Origin: UMGS1279 sp045630265
GTDB taxonomy: Bacteria > Bacillota > Clostridia > Oscillospirales > Acutalibacteraceae
Direction: 5' to 3'
DNA: 64,000 bases
Assembly: GCA_045630265.1 (NCBI GenBank)
Contig: JAZQSV010000014.1
Span: forward strand, 18,374 to 82,373
In this document: piece by piece, positions 23,967 to 31,728 of the stretch
Position numbering within the stretch: position 1 is the stretch's first letter
How the letters are laid out: every line of letters begins with the position of its first letter
Position numbers and translations under genes: made by a program
Notes under the pieces: model-generated
The model's input: only the letters and a program-made list of their open reading frames with translations
Databases searched by the model: none
What the model was told of the DNA's origin: nothing

Positions 23967-25061
23967 TTATCCCTTACAGTACTTTTTAACGTATGCCTTC
24001 ATTTCATCCCAATGTTTTTCCATTTCGGCTACAAGCTTCATTTGGTTTCTTGTACGGTCCAGGTTGTGTTTTTCGTGGGTACATTTAAAATATGTATCAC
24101 CGTTTAGGTAGTCGGTTAAAAAGCGCATACCACATTCAAAGGTCATCATCTTAGCGCCCTCGGGCAGGAGCATAATCTCACTGTCGGGCAGACTACCGCC
24201 GCAACCGGTTAAAAATCCGTCGGTGTAGGCCTTGAACATTTCCATATCAAAGTTTACTTTTGAAAGGTCGGGGTCATCCTCGGCGGTGGTGTTGGCGCCA
24301 AAGCGAATAGCATCACCAAAGTCGGTTACCGAAAATCCCGGCATTGTGGTATCAAGGTCAATAACGCAGCAAGCTTTTCTTGTATCGTTATCAAACAAAA
24401 CATTGTTAATTTTAGTGTCATTATGTGTAACGCGAAGGGGAAGTTCACCCTTTTTATTTGCATCAAAAAGACAGTTGCAAAAATCCTTCCTTGCTTTAAT
24501 AAACTCAAGCTCGGAGGTAACCTCGTCCAAACGGCCTGCAAGGTTATTTTCCACTGCCTCCATAAGCATTTCATAGCGCCAAGGTGTGTTGTGGAAGTTG
24601 GGAATTGTTTCGCCAAGCTTTTCAACGGGGAAGTTTGCAAGGTCGCGCTGGAATTTACCAAAGGCGCGGCCGCTTTCATAAAAGTCTTCCTTAGTTTCGG
24701 GGGCGTTAAGTGTTAGCGAATTTTCAACAAATACGTAAAGGCGCCAACAAACACTATGCTTATCGGTTGTGTGATATTTGCCACCTTTTGTAATAACGGG
24801 TGTTAAAACGTGGTTTGGGTTGGCTTCGGTTTGTAAGAGATATTTTGTAATCTCCGAAATGTTGTTCATTAAAAGGTCGGGGTCTTTAAAAACTGAGGTG
24901 TTAATTGCCTGCAAAATATAACGCTTTTCCTCGTCACCTTTTTTGCAGGTGGCAAGGTATGTGCTGTTTATAAGTCCCTGTCCGTAGGGTTCAATCCCTA
25001 AAAGCTCACCCTCATATAAAAATTCTTTAACTGCTTCGGTAGGTAATTTTTGCTTTTGCAT
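23967..25061 (-). CDS. APH-family kinase, N-acetylhexosamine 1-kinase (NahK) like
   Basis: 364 residues from ATG 25061, with GGAGGA 7 bp upstream; the frame opens further up without a ribosome site. It has the aminoglycoside phosphotransferase fold: GLINSTYLA loop, YILQAINTSVFKDP, a catalytic block THNDTKINNVLFD (about residue 213) and the metal-binding VIDLDTTMPGF. Details such as the IPNFHNTPWRYE stretch resemble NahK, which phosphorylates N-acetylgalactosamine/glucosamine at C1 in salvage of mucin and milk sugars. No antibiotic resistance role is suggested. The gene stands alone with its own promoter and terminator, so substrate is uncertain. Confidence 0.8.
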   Translation of the reverse strand: MQKQKLPTEAVKEFLYEGELLGIEPYGQGLINSTYLATCKKGDEEKRYILQAINTSVFKDPDLLMNNISEITKYLLQTEANPNHVLTPVITKGGKYHTTDKHSVCWRLYVFVENSLTLNAPETKEDFYESGRAFGKFQRDLANFPVEKLGETIPNFHNTPWRYEMLMEAVENNLAGRLDEVTSELEFIKARKDFCNCLFDANKKGELPLRVTHNDTKINNVLFDNDTRKACCVIDLDTTMPGFSVTDFGDAIRFGANTTAEDDPDLSKVNFDMEMFKAYTDGFLTGCGGSLPDSEIMLLPEGAKMMTFECGMRFLTDYLNGDTYFKCTHEKHNLDRTRNQMKLVAEMEKHWDEMKAYVKKYCKG

Positions 25062-25101
25062 AGAAAAATCCTCCAAATACAAATTCTGGTTGCCACCATT
25101 T

Positions 25102-25130
25102 ATTATAAAAGATTTTATTGCATTTTGCAA
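25102..25130 (-). promoter_or_regulatory. Sigma-A promoter of the NahK-like gene
   Basis: Minus strand TTGCAA (25125-25130), 17 bp, TATAAT (25102-25107). It overlaps the divergent promoter at 25118-25146. Confidence 0.75.
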
Positions 25131-25146
25131 CAAAAAATAGTAGAAT
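25118..25146 (+). promoter_or_regulatory. Sigma-A promoter of the LTA-synthase-like gene
   Basis: TTGCAT (25118-25123), 17 bp, TAGAAT (25141-25146), sharing bases with the divergent promoter on the other strand. Confidence 0.6.
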
Positions 25147-25218
25147 TATTTTGAAAAGGGTAAAAAGAGTGTTTTTTTGCCCTATTTTGAGCACAAGAAT
25201 TATTAAAAAGGAGAAGTT

Positions 25219-27306
25219 ATGGCTAGGTTAAAGGAAAGAAATTTCAGTAGTGAACAGATAGCACCTGCTGATAATGAATCTACTAAACCCCGCTTTTTTA
25301 GTAGGGATAAGCTTACGTTTTTGGTGCTTCCTATTACTGTTATTTTAATGGAAATAATACTTAAAATATGTACAGTTCCTTCCTTTTTTAATTTGGGTCT
25401 TGTTTTTATGCCCCTTTTTTCTATTTCATGTGGACTGTTTTTAGGTATAATAGCTTCTTTTTTCGGCGACAAGGCAGGTAATATTTTGGCAAGGGTTTTT
25501 GCCTTTTTGTTGGCGGTGCTTTACTCCACGCAAACCGTTTATCATTGGTGTTTTGATAAATACCTTATTCTTTATTCTGTAGGTGCGGGCGGTGCCGACC
25601 AAATTATTGAGGACGGGCTTTTAGAACAAACTATTAAAACAATTAAGGCCTGCGCACTACCTATTCTTTTATATTTCGCTGTTGCAGTAACAGCATCTTT
25701 AGTTATTGGCAGATGGGGCCTTTCCTTTAAAAAGCTTAGGTTTAAAAAGGGTGCACTAGCACTGCTTGGAAACCTTATCTACCATTTGCTTATACTATTA
25801 CTTATTATCTTAATTCCCTATTCAAGAGAGGTATATACCCAAGTATTCGACCCCAATATTACGGTTGGAATGTTTGGCCTTATACAGACAGAGGTAAGCG
25901 ATTTTAAATATAACGTTTTAAATCTGGGCAGTAGTTCGGATATAGATGAGTACAAAGATACTTCTTCTAATATAGAGGAAGTAATAAAGCCCGAGCCGCC
26001 ACTACCTGATTATTCGCCTTGGGTTATGGATATCAACTTTGAGCTGTTAATGGAAAATGAAACCAACAAAGCCATTGACAGTTTGCATAAGTATTTTTCC
26101 ACCAGGCAGCCAACCTATAAAAACGATTATACAGGTAAGTATAAAGATTATAACCTAATTTATATTACGGCGGAAGGGTTTTCACAGTATGCTATTCATC
26201 CCACCCTTACTCCGACACTTTATAAAATGTATCAAAATGGTTACCAGTTTGAGAATTTCTACACGCCTATTTGGGGTGTCAGCACCTCCGACGGTGAGTA
26301 TGTAAACTGTACGGGACTTTTGCCAAAATCAGGTGTCTGGAGCTTTTACCGCTCGGGCGAACAGCAAAATAATATGCTCTTTACTATGGGAAGACAGTTC
26401 CTTAAAATGGGTGTAGAAAACGTTTATGCATATCATCCTCATACATATTCTTACTACCATAGGGATATATCCCATCCCAACATGGGCTATATTTATAAGG
26501 GTGTGGGCAACGGTCTGGAGGATAAAATAACAAAATGCTGGCCTGAAAGTGACCTGGAGATGATAGAGGCCACCGCCGATGAGTATATAACTGCCGACAA
26601 GCAGTTCCATGCATATTATATGTCGGTTAGCGGACATTTGGAATATTCATTTACCGGTAACAGTATGGCCAAGAAAAATAAGGAAGCGGTGGCAGGTCTT
26701 GAGGCATCTGAGGCTGTAAAAGCGTATTATGCCTGTAATATAGAACTAGACAAAGCAATGGAAACGCTGATTTCAAAACTTGAGGCCGCAGGTGTTGCCG
26801 ATAAAACCCTTATTGTTATTTCTCCCGACCACTATCCTTATGGTTTAGAGGATAAAGAGAGTGAAAATAAATACCACTATTTTGATGAGCTCGCCGGGCA
26901 TCAAATTGAAACCAATTTTGAGCTTTATAAAAGTGTGCTTTTAATGTATAGTCCCTCTATGACCGAAGGGGTCAGGGTAGAAAAATACTGTAGCAGCTTG
27001 GATATAGTTCCAACCCTTTCGAACCTTTTCGGAATGGAGTATGATTCACGCCTTTTAATGGGTAGGGATATTTTCTCGACCTCCGACCAGCTGGTGGTTT
27101 TTGCTAATCGCAGCTTTATAACCGAAAAGGGAATGTACAACTCGGTAACCAGGGAGTTTACGCCCTTTGAGGGAGTGGTTTTGGAGGACGAACAGACCTA
27201 TATTTCCGATATGAAAAACGAGGTTAATAATATGTTTGTTGCCTCGGCAGGAATTTTAGATAAGGATTATTACGGCATTTTATTCGGCACCAAAAAGGAA
27301 AGATAA
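25219..27306 (+). CDS. LTA synthase family membrane sulfatase
   Basis: 695 residues. The first 210 or so hold about five membrane helices; the rest is an extracellular alkaline phosphatase/sulfatase fold. Metal and catalytic residues are seen in YITAEGFS, the nucleophile threonine in GVSTSDGEY (about residue 356) and SPDHYPYG (about residue 535). Relatives polymerise glycerol phosphate on a lipid anchor (LtaS) or transfer phosphoglycerol groups to glycans. It is somewhat longer than typical LtaS. The start follows AAGGAG. No other teichoic acid gene is next to it; glycosyltransferases lie 0.6 and 8 kb on. Confidence 0.9.
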   Translation: MARLKERNFSSEQIAPADNESTKPRFFSRDKLTFLVLPITVILMEIILKICTVPSFFNLGLVFMPLFSISCGLFLGIIASFFGDKAGNILARVFAFLLAVLYSTQTVYHWCFDKYLILYSVGAGGADQIIEDGLLEQTIKTIKACALPILLYFAVAVTASLVIGRWGLSFKKLRFKKGALALLGNLIYHLLILLLIILIPYSREVYTQVFDPNITVGMFGLIQTEVSDFKYNVLNLGSSSDIDEYKDTSSNIEEVIKPEPPLPDYSPWVMDINFELLMENETNKAIDSLHKYFSTRQPTYKNDYTGKYKDYNLIYITAEGFSQYAIHPTLTPTLYKMYQNGYQFENFYTPIWGVSTSDGEYVNCTGLLPKSGVWSFYRSGEQQNNMLFTMGRQFLKMGVENVYAYHPHTYSYYHRDISHPNMGYIYKGVGNGLEDKITKCWPESDLEMIEATADEYITADKQFHAYYMSVSGHLEYSFTGNSMAKKNKEAVAGLEASEAVKAYYACNIELDKAMETLISKLEAAGVADKTLIVISPDHYPYGLEDKESENKYHYFDELAGHQIETNFELYKSVLLMYSPSMTEGVRVEKYCSSLDIVPTLSNLFGMEYDSRLLMGRDIFSTSDQLVVFANRSFITEKGMYNSVTREFTPFEGVVLEDEQTYISDMKNEVNNMFVASAGILDKDYYGILFGTKKER

Positions 27307-27316
27307 AAAATAAATA

Positions 27317-27345
27317 TTGCTTTTTAGGTAAAAATCTTTTATAAT
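27317..27345 (+). promoter_or_regulatory. Promoter of rnpB
   Basis: TTGCTT (27317-27322), 17 bp, TATAAT (27340-27345), placing the start within a few bases of the RNA's 5' end. Confidence 0.8.
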
Positions 27346-27352
27346 ACCATTT

Positions 27353-27717
27353 GCGAGTAGGCCAAACGGCTGCGTACTTTTAGTATGAGGAAAGTCCGAG
27401 CTTCACAGGGCAGGATAGCGGCTAACCGCCGCCGAGGGCGACCTTAGGACAAGTGCAACAGAAATATACCGCCGCAAAGCTTTCTTAAAGATTGAATTCG
27501 GCATTGCCGATGCCTTTGCGGTAAGGGTGGAAAGGCGAGGTAAGAGCTCACCGGACGTGTAGGAGACTATGCGCCCCTGTAAACTCTATCCGAAGCAACA
27601 CCGATCGGAACTATACATCTGCCCGATGTGTTCCAACGGGTGGCTGGAGCGGGGTAGCAATACACCGCCAAGATAGATAGCCGTTCACGACAGAACTCGG
27701 CTTACAGACCTACTCGC
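27353..27717 (+). ncRNA. rnpB: RNase P RNA (bacterial type A)
   Basis: The conserved 5' core GAGGAAAGTCC (27388 area), ACAGAAATAT in the middle, and the 3' core GACAGAACTCGGCTTA are all seen in order. GCGAGTAGG (27353-27361) pairs with CCTACTCGC (27709-27717) to form helix P1, which sets both ends; length is 365 nt. It is the catalytic RNA that matures tRNA 5' ends. It has its own promoter and a terminator 20 bp after P1. Confidence 0.97.
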
Positions 27718-27737
27718 AGTGGAATTTTATAGTATTT

Positions 27738-27772
27738 AAGGCGTGGCTTAGTAGAAGCCGCGCCTTATTTTT
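27738..27772 (+). terminator. Terminator of rnpB
   Basis: AAGGCGTGGCTT (27738-27749) pairs with AAGCCGCGCCTT (27755-27766) with one G-T wobble, followed by ATTTTTAT. Confidence 0.88.
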
Positions 27773-27789
27773 ATATTGACCGCTTTTGC

Positions 27790-27818
27790 TTGAAAAGAAA
27801 AATAAAATGTGTTATACT
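27790..27818 (+). promoter_or_regulatory. Promoter of the glycosyltransferase/hydrolase unit
   Basis: TTGAAA (27790-27795), 17 bp, TATACT (27813-27818). Just downstream, at the expected start of transcription, TTGCGA-A-TCGCAA (27823-27835) forms a dyad that may be an operator. Confidence 0.75.
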
Positions 27819-27873
27819 GTATTTGCGAATCGCAAGTGTCGGATCGCTTCAAAAAAAGTAAAAAAGAGTTGAA

Positions 27874-29283
27874 ATGATGTTTGTTTTAAATCTAATTGTC
27901 CGCTTTTTTGACTGGATATTCAAAATCGTTAATATGTTTTATTTTCAGCTGCCTATATATATTGCAACGGGTCTTTTCAAAACAAGGAAGTTTGAAAAGG
28001 CCGCTAAGAATCATAAATATGCTATTTTAGTTGCGGCAAGGAATGAAGAGGCGGTTATTGGTAATCTTTTAAAGAGTATATATTCTCAAACCTACCCCAA
28101 AGAGCTTGTAACCGTTTTCGTGGTGGCAGATAATTGTACAGACAAAACCGCTGAGGTGGTAAGAAATAGCGGAGCTATTTGTTATGAACGTTTTGACGAC
28201 GAGCACCGCACAAAGGGCTACGCATTACAGTTTTTAGTTAAACAGATTGAAAGGGATTACGGAACCCAAAATTTTGAAGGGTATTTTATCTTTGATGCTG
28301 ATAATATTTTGAAAGAGGACTACATTGAAAGAATGAACGAGTCCTTTGATGCGGGGGAGAAGATAGTAACCTCCTACCGCCATACAAAGAATTTTAATGA
28401 CAACTGGATATCGGCCGCCTACGGTATACACTGGCTTCGTACCGTCCGCACAGAGCATAGGGCAAGGTCGGTTTTTCGGCTTGCTTGCCGCGTTCAGGGA
28501 ACGGGATTTTTGTTTGCGAGCGAAATTATTAAGGATGGTTGGAACTACGTTAGACTTACCGAGGACCGTTCTTTTTGTGCCGATGCGGTTGCGAATGGAT
28601 ATAGAATTTCCTTTAATTATGATGCTGTTTTTTATGATGAGCAACCCACAGATTTAAAGATTGCAATGAGGCAAAGAATTCGTTGGGCTAAGGGCAATTT
28701 GCAGTCCTTTACAGAATCAAGCGGAAAACTGTTCTTACATATCTTCCATATAAATAAGGATAAGAAGAGTAGGGATAAATCCTTTTTTAAAAGGTTTTTT
28801 CAAAATTTGCACTATCGGTTTATGAGCTTTGATATGCTAACCGTTACTTTCCCATACCCTTTAATTACTTTTATAAAACGAATAGTCGTGGATTTTTTGG
28901 GACTGGCACTTTTTTATATTTTTGATGCCGAAGCACAAACGGGTGTAATGTCATATATAGTCGAAAAAATATGGAATATTTTTGGCGACGGAGCAGTTAT
29001 AAACAAAACGCAAACGGGTATTATACTTTTAGTGCTGGCAATTATTTTTGAACTTGCCTCTAACTGGATTTTTAATTCCTTCTATGCCGCATTTATACTT
29101 ATTACCGAACGCAAGCGTTTGCCACGCATTAAATGGTACAAAGGGGTTATTTACTGCCTTGGCTTTCCGTTTTTTGATTTTGTTGGCGAAATAGCAATGT
29201 TTATTGCACTTGTAACCAAGGTGGAATGGAAACCGATTCCGCACAATTCCAATATAGGTTTAGAGGAGCTTAGCACAAAATAG
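27874..29283 (+). CDS. Membrane glycosyltransferase, family 2
   Basis: 469 residues. An N-terminal hydrophobic segment is followed by a GT-A domain: ILVAARNEEAVIG, VADNCTDKTA, FDADNIL (DxD metal site, about residue 139), TEDRSFCADAVANGY and a Q-R-RW-like RQRIRWAKG. Three or four membrane helices close the protein. This is the layout of processive or lipid-linked family 2 enzymes such as the N-acetylglucosaminyltransferase/cellulose synthase group, acting at the inner face of the membrane. Substrate is unknown. The hydrolase gene follows after 24 bp and shares its promoter. Confidence 0.9.
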   Translation: MMFVLNLIVRFFDWIFKIVNMFYFQLPIYIATGLFKTRKFEKAAKNHKYAILVAARNEEAVIGNLLKSIYSQTYPKELVTVFVVADNCTDKTAEVVRNSGAICYERFDDEHRTKGYALQFLVKQIERDYGTQNFEGYFIFDADNILKEDYIERMNESFDAGEKIVTSYRHTKNFNDNWISAAYGIHWLRTVRTEHRARSVFRLACRVQGTGFLFASEIIKDGWNYVRLTEDRSFCADAVANGYRISFNYDAVFYDEQPTDLKIAMRQRIRWAKGNLQSFTESSGKLFLHIFHINKDKKSRDKSFFKRFFQNLHYRFMSFDMLTVTFPYPLITFIKRIVVDFLGLALFYIFDAEAQTGVMSYIVEKIWNIFGDGAVINKTQTGIILLVLAIIFELASNWIFNSFYAAFILITERKRLPRIKWYKGVIYCLGFPFFDFVGEIAMFIALVTKVEWKPIPHNSNIGLEELSTK

Positions 29284-29307
29284 TAATAGCTAAAGGAGGT
29301 TGTGTAT

Positions 29308-30240
29308 ATGTGGATTTTAATTGTGGTTTTAGCGCTTATTCTACTTATTTTAGGCGCGGCCTACGCAACCTTTTTTATAGCTTTTTATTCTAATCCAAAA
29401 AAAACGGGAGAGATTTTGGGAGCCCCTCCGGGGGATGTTTACAAGCCACACTACGAAAGGTTTGGGCAGCTTATAAACGAGTTTAAGGAAATTCCTTTTG
29501 AGGGAGTATATATAAAGGCAAAGGACGGCACCAAGCTTTTTGCAAGGTATTACCACGTTAATGACGGTGCCCCGCTTCAAATTCAGTGCCACGGCTATAG
29601 AGGAAGCGGATATAGGGATTTCTGCGGTGGCAACAAAATAGCAAGGGAAATGGGTCATAATACTTTGCTTATTGACCAACGTGCATGTGGCAATAGTGGT
29701 GGCAGGGCAATAACTTTTGGCATTAAAGAAAGACAGGATTTGCTTTGTTGGATTAATTATGCGGTAGAGCGCTTTGGAAGCGAGGTTAGAATTTTCCTTT
29801 GCGGTGTTTCAATGGGCGGCTCAACCGTTATAATGGTAAGCGATATGGATTTACCCAAAAATGTTGTGGGTATAGTTGCAGACTGCCCCTTTTCCGACCC
29901 TAAGGAGATTATTGCCAAGGTGTCCGATGACCTTAAAATTCCTTCCAAGCTTTCAATGCCGTTTATTCGGCTTGGAGCCAGAATTTACGGTGGTTTTAAT
30001 TTAAATGAAGCATCGGCCATTAATAGTATTAAAAACGCAAAGGTCCCCATTTTGCTTATTCACGGGGAGGAGGATGGGTTTGTTCCCTGTGCTATGAGTG
30101 ATGCACTGGCCAGCGCTGCCAAGGGCAAGGTGATTTATGAAAAGTTCCCGCTTGCCAACCACGGAATATCCTATATAATTGATACAGATAGGTACCAAAA
30201 GGCGACCAAAAGTTTTATTGATAGCTGTATAAATATATAG
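29308..30240 (+). CDS. Alpha/beta hydrolase, membrane-anchored
   Basis: 310 residues from ATG 29308, 8 bp after AAAGGAGG; a GTG at 29302 is too close to the ribosome site. One N-terminal membrane helix (about 3-25) is followed by an alpha/beta hydrolase fold with the nucleophile elbow CGVSMGGS (about residue 170), HGYRGSG, an acid in GEEDGFVP, and a late histidine in ANHGI. It resembles the YqkD/BAAT-like hydrolases with a helical lid; substrate is unknown. Confidence 0.88.
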   Translation: MWILIVVLALILLILGAAYATFFIAFYSNPKKTGEILGAPPGDVYKPHYERFGQLINEFKEIPFEGVYIKAKDGTKLFARYYHVNDGAPLQIQCHGYRGSGYRDFCGGNKIAREMGHNTLLIDQRACGNSGGRAITFGIKERQDLLCWINYAVERFGSEVRIFLCGVSMGGSTVIMVSDMDLPKNVVGIVADCPFSDPKEIIAKVSDDLKIPSKLSMPFIRLGARIYGGFNLNEASAINSIKNAKVPILLIHGEEDGFVPCAMSDALASAAKGKVIYEKFPLANHGISYIIDTDRYQKATKSFIDSCINI

Positions 30241-30292
30241 TATCAAAATAAATACCAACAAAAGATAAATAATTTGCACAAAAAAACCTTTA

Positions 30293-30333
30293 AGGGCAAC
30301 AAAAATTTTTGTTGCCTCTATTTATTTTTTTGT
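30293..30333 (+). terminator. Terminator after the alpha/beta hydrolase
   Basis: GGCAACAAAAA (30295-30305) faces TTTTTGTTGCC (30306-30316), forming a stem whose A/T centre is the loop; a T-rich run follows. Confidence 0.75.
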
Positions 30334-30342
30334 AAAAAAATA

Positions 30343-30371
30343 TTGCACTGAAAAAAGCTATGTGATATAAT
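30343..30371 (+). promoter_or_regulatory. Promoter of the CofE-like gene
   Basis: TTGCAC (30343-30348), 17 bp, TATAAT (30366-30371). Confidence 0.75.
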
Positions 30372-30453
30372 AAATCGTTGGAAAATTTCTGATTTTATAA
30401 AAACTTTTTCAAAACTTTTAACCGACTGTTTTAAACAGAAAGGAAAGATACAA

Positions 30454-31647
30454 ATGGAAAGAAAAGTTGGCACAGTTTCAAGAGGTATCCGTTGTCCTAT
30501 TATAAGGGAAGGGGACAATCTTGCAGAAATTGTTACTCAAAGCGTTTTAGAGGCGGCAGCTAGTGAAGGTTTTGCTCTTAGGGATAAAGACGTTATCTCC
30601 CTTACCGAGTCCATAGTTGCACGCGCACAGGGCAACTACGCAAGCGTTGATGACATTGCCGCCGATATTAAGGCAAAGTTTGGCGAAAATGCTACCGTTG
30701 GCGTTATCTTCCCAATTTTGTCCAGAAACCGTTTTGCTATTTGCCTTCGCGGTATAGCAAAGGGTGTTAAAAAGGTTGTGCTTATGCTTAGCTACCCTTC
30801 CGATGAAGTTGGTAACGAGCTTGTTTCCTTGGATAAAATTGATGAGGCAGGTGTTAATCCATATAGCGACGTTTTATCACTTGAAAAATACCGTGAGCTT
30901 TTCGGTGTTAATAAGCACGAATTTACAGGTGTTGACTACGTAGAGTATTACGGCGATTTAGTTCGCTCCTGCGGCGCCGAGGTAGAAATTGTTTTCGCAA
31001 ATCAGGCAAAGGCAATTTTGGATTACACCGACTGCGTTTTGAACTGCGATATTCATACACGTGCCCGAACAAAGCGTATTTTAAAGGCGGCAGGCGCAAA
31101 AAAGGTTTTCGGACTTGACGATATTTTAACTGCCCCCGTAAACGGTAGTGGTTATAATGCAAAATACGGACTTCTTGGTTCTAATAAATCTACTGAGGAC
31201 AAGATTAAGCTTTTCCCAAATGAGTGTAAAGACCTTGTTTTGGCAATACAAGATAACGTTTTAAAGGCAACCGGCAAAAAGGTTGAGGTTATGGTTTACG
31301 GCGACGGCGCATTTAAGGATCCCCAAGGTAAAATCTGGGAGCTTGCCGACCCGGTTGTTTCACCTGCTTTTACAGACGGACTTGTTGGAACACCTAATGA
31401 GCTTAAACTTAAGTATCTTGCCGATAATGATTTTAAAGATCTTTCGGGTGAGGAACTTAAAAAGGCAATTTCCGAAAGCATTAAAGCAAAGGGTAGCGAC
31501 CTTGTAGGTAATATGGCTTCTCAGGGAACAACCCCCCGTCAGCTTACTGACCTTATTGGTTCGCTTTGCGACCTTACAAGTGGCTCTGGAGATAAGGGCA
31601 CACCTGTAGTTTTGGTTCAGGGCTATTTCGATAACTATACTAACTAA
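30454..31647 (+). CDS. CofE-like ligase (coenzyme F420-0:L-glutamate ligase family)
   Basis: 397 residues, AGGAAAG before the ATG. The N-terminal half has the CofE/MurF-unlike fold signature: RGIRCPIIREGDNL, ALRDKDVISLTESIVARAQGNY. The C-terminal half (VYGDGAFKDPQGKIWELADP, LVGNMASQGTTPRQL) fits the longer clostridial members. In F420 producers the enzyme adds glutamate to F420-0 using GTP. No other F420 gene is in the window and this group of bacteria is not known for F420, so the true substrate, perhaps another gamma-glutamyl acceptor, is open. It is a single-gene unit between its own promoter and terminator. Confidence 0.85.
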   Translation: MERKVGTVSRGIRCPIIREGDNLAEIVTQSVLEAAASEGFALRDKDVISLTESIVARAQGNYASVDDIAADIKAKFGENATVGVIFPILSRNRFAICLRGIAKGVKKVVLMLSYPSDEVGNELVSLDKIDEAGVNPYSDVLSLEKYRELFGVNKHEFTGVDYVEYYGDLVRSCGAEVEIVFANQAKAILDYTDCVLNCDIHTRARTKRILKAAGAKKVFGLDDILTAPVNGSGYNAKYGLLGSNKSTEDKIKLFPNECKDLVLAIQDNVLKATGKKVEVMVYGDGAFKDPQGKIWELADPVVSPAFTDGLVGTPNELKLKYLADNDFKDLSGEELKKAISESIKAKGSDLVGNMASQGTTPRQLTDLIGSLCDLTSGSGDKGTPVVLVQGYFDNYTN

Positions 31648-31666
31648 TTTAATAGGATAAAAATGC

Positions 31667-31700
31667 GCCCACACTTTAAAAAGTGTGGGCATTTCTTTTT
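31667..31700 (+). terminator. Terminator after the CofE-like gene
   Basis: GCCCACACTT (31667-31676) pairs with AAGTGTGGGC (31681-31690), 4 nt loop, then TTTCTTTTT. Confidence 0.93.
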
Positions 31701-31728
31701 GCTGTATTTGTGAAAATAATTTAATTTA

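Noticed and set aside
23967..25061. Aminoglycoside resistance gene
   Set aside because: The fold is shared but the detailed motifs point to sugar 1-kinases; no resistance context is present.
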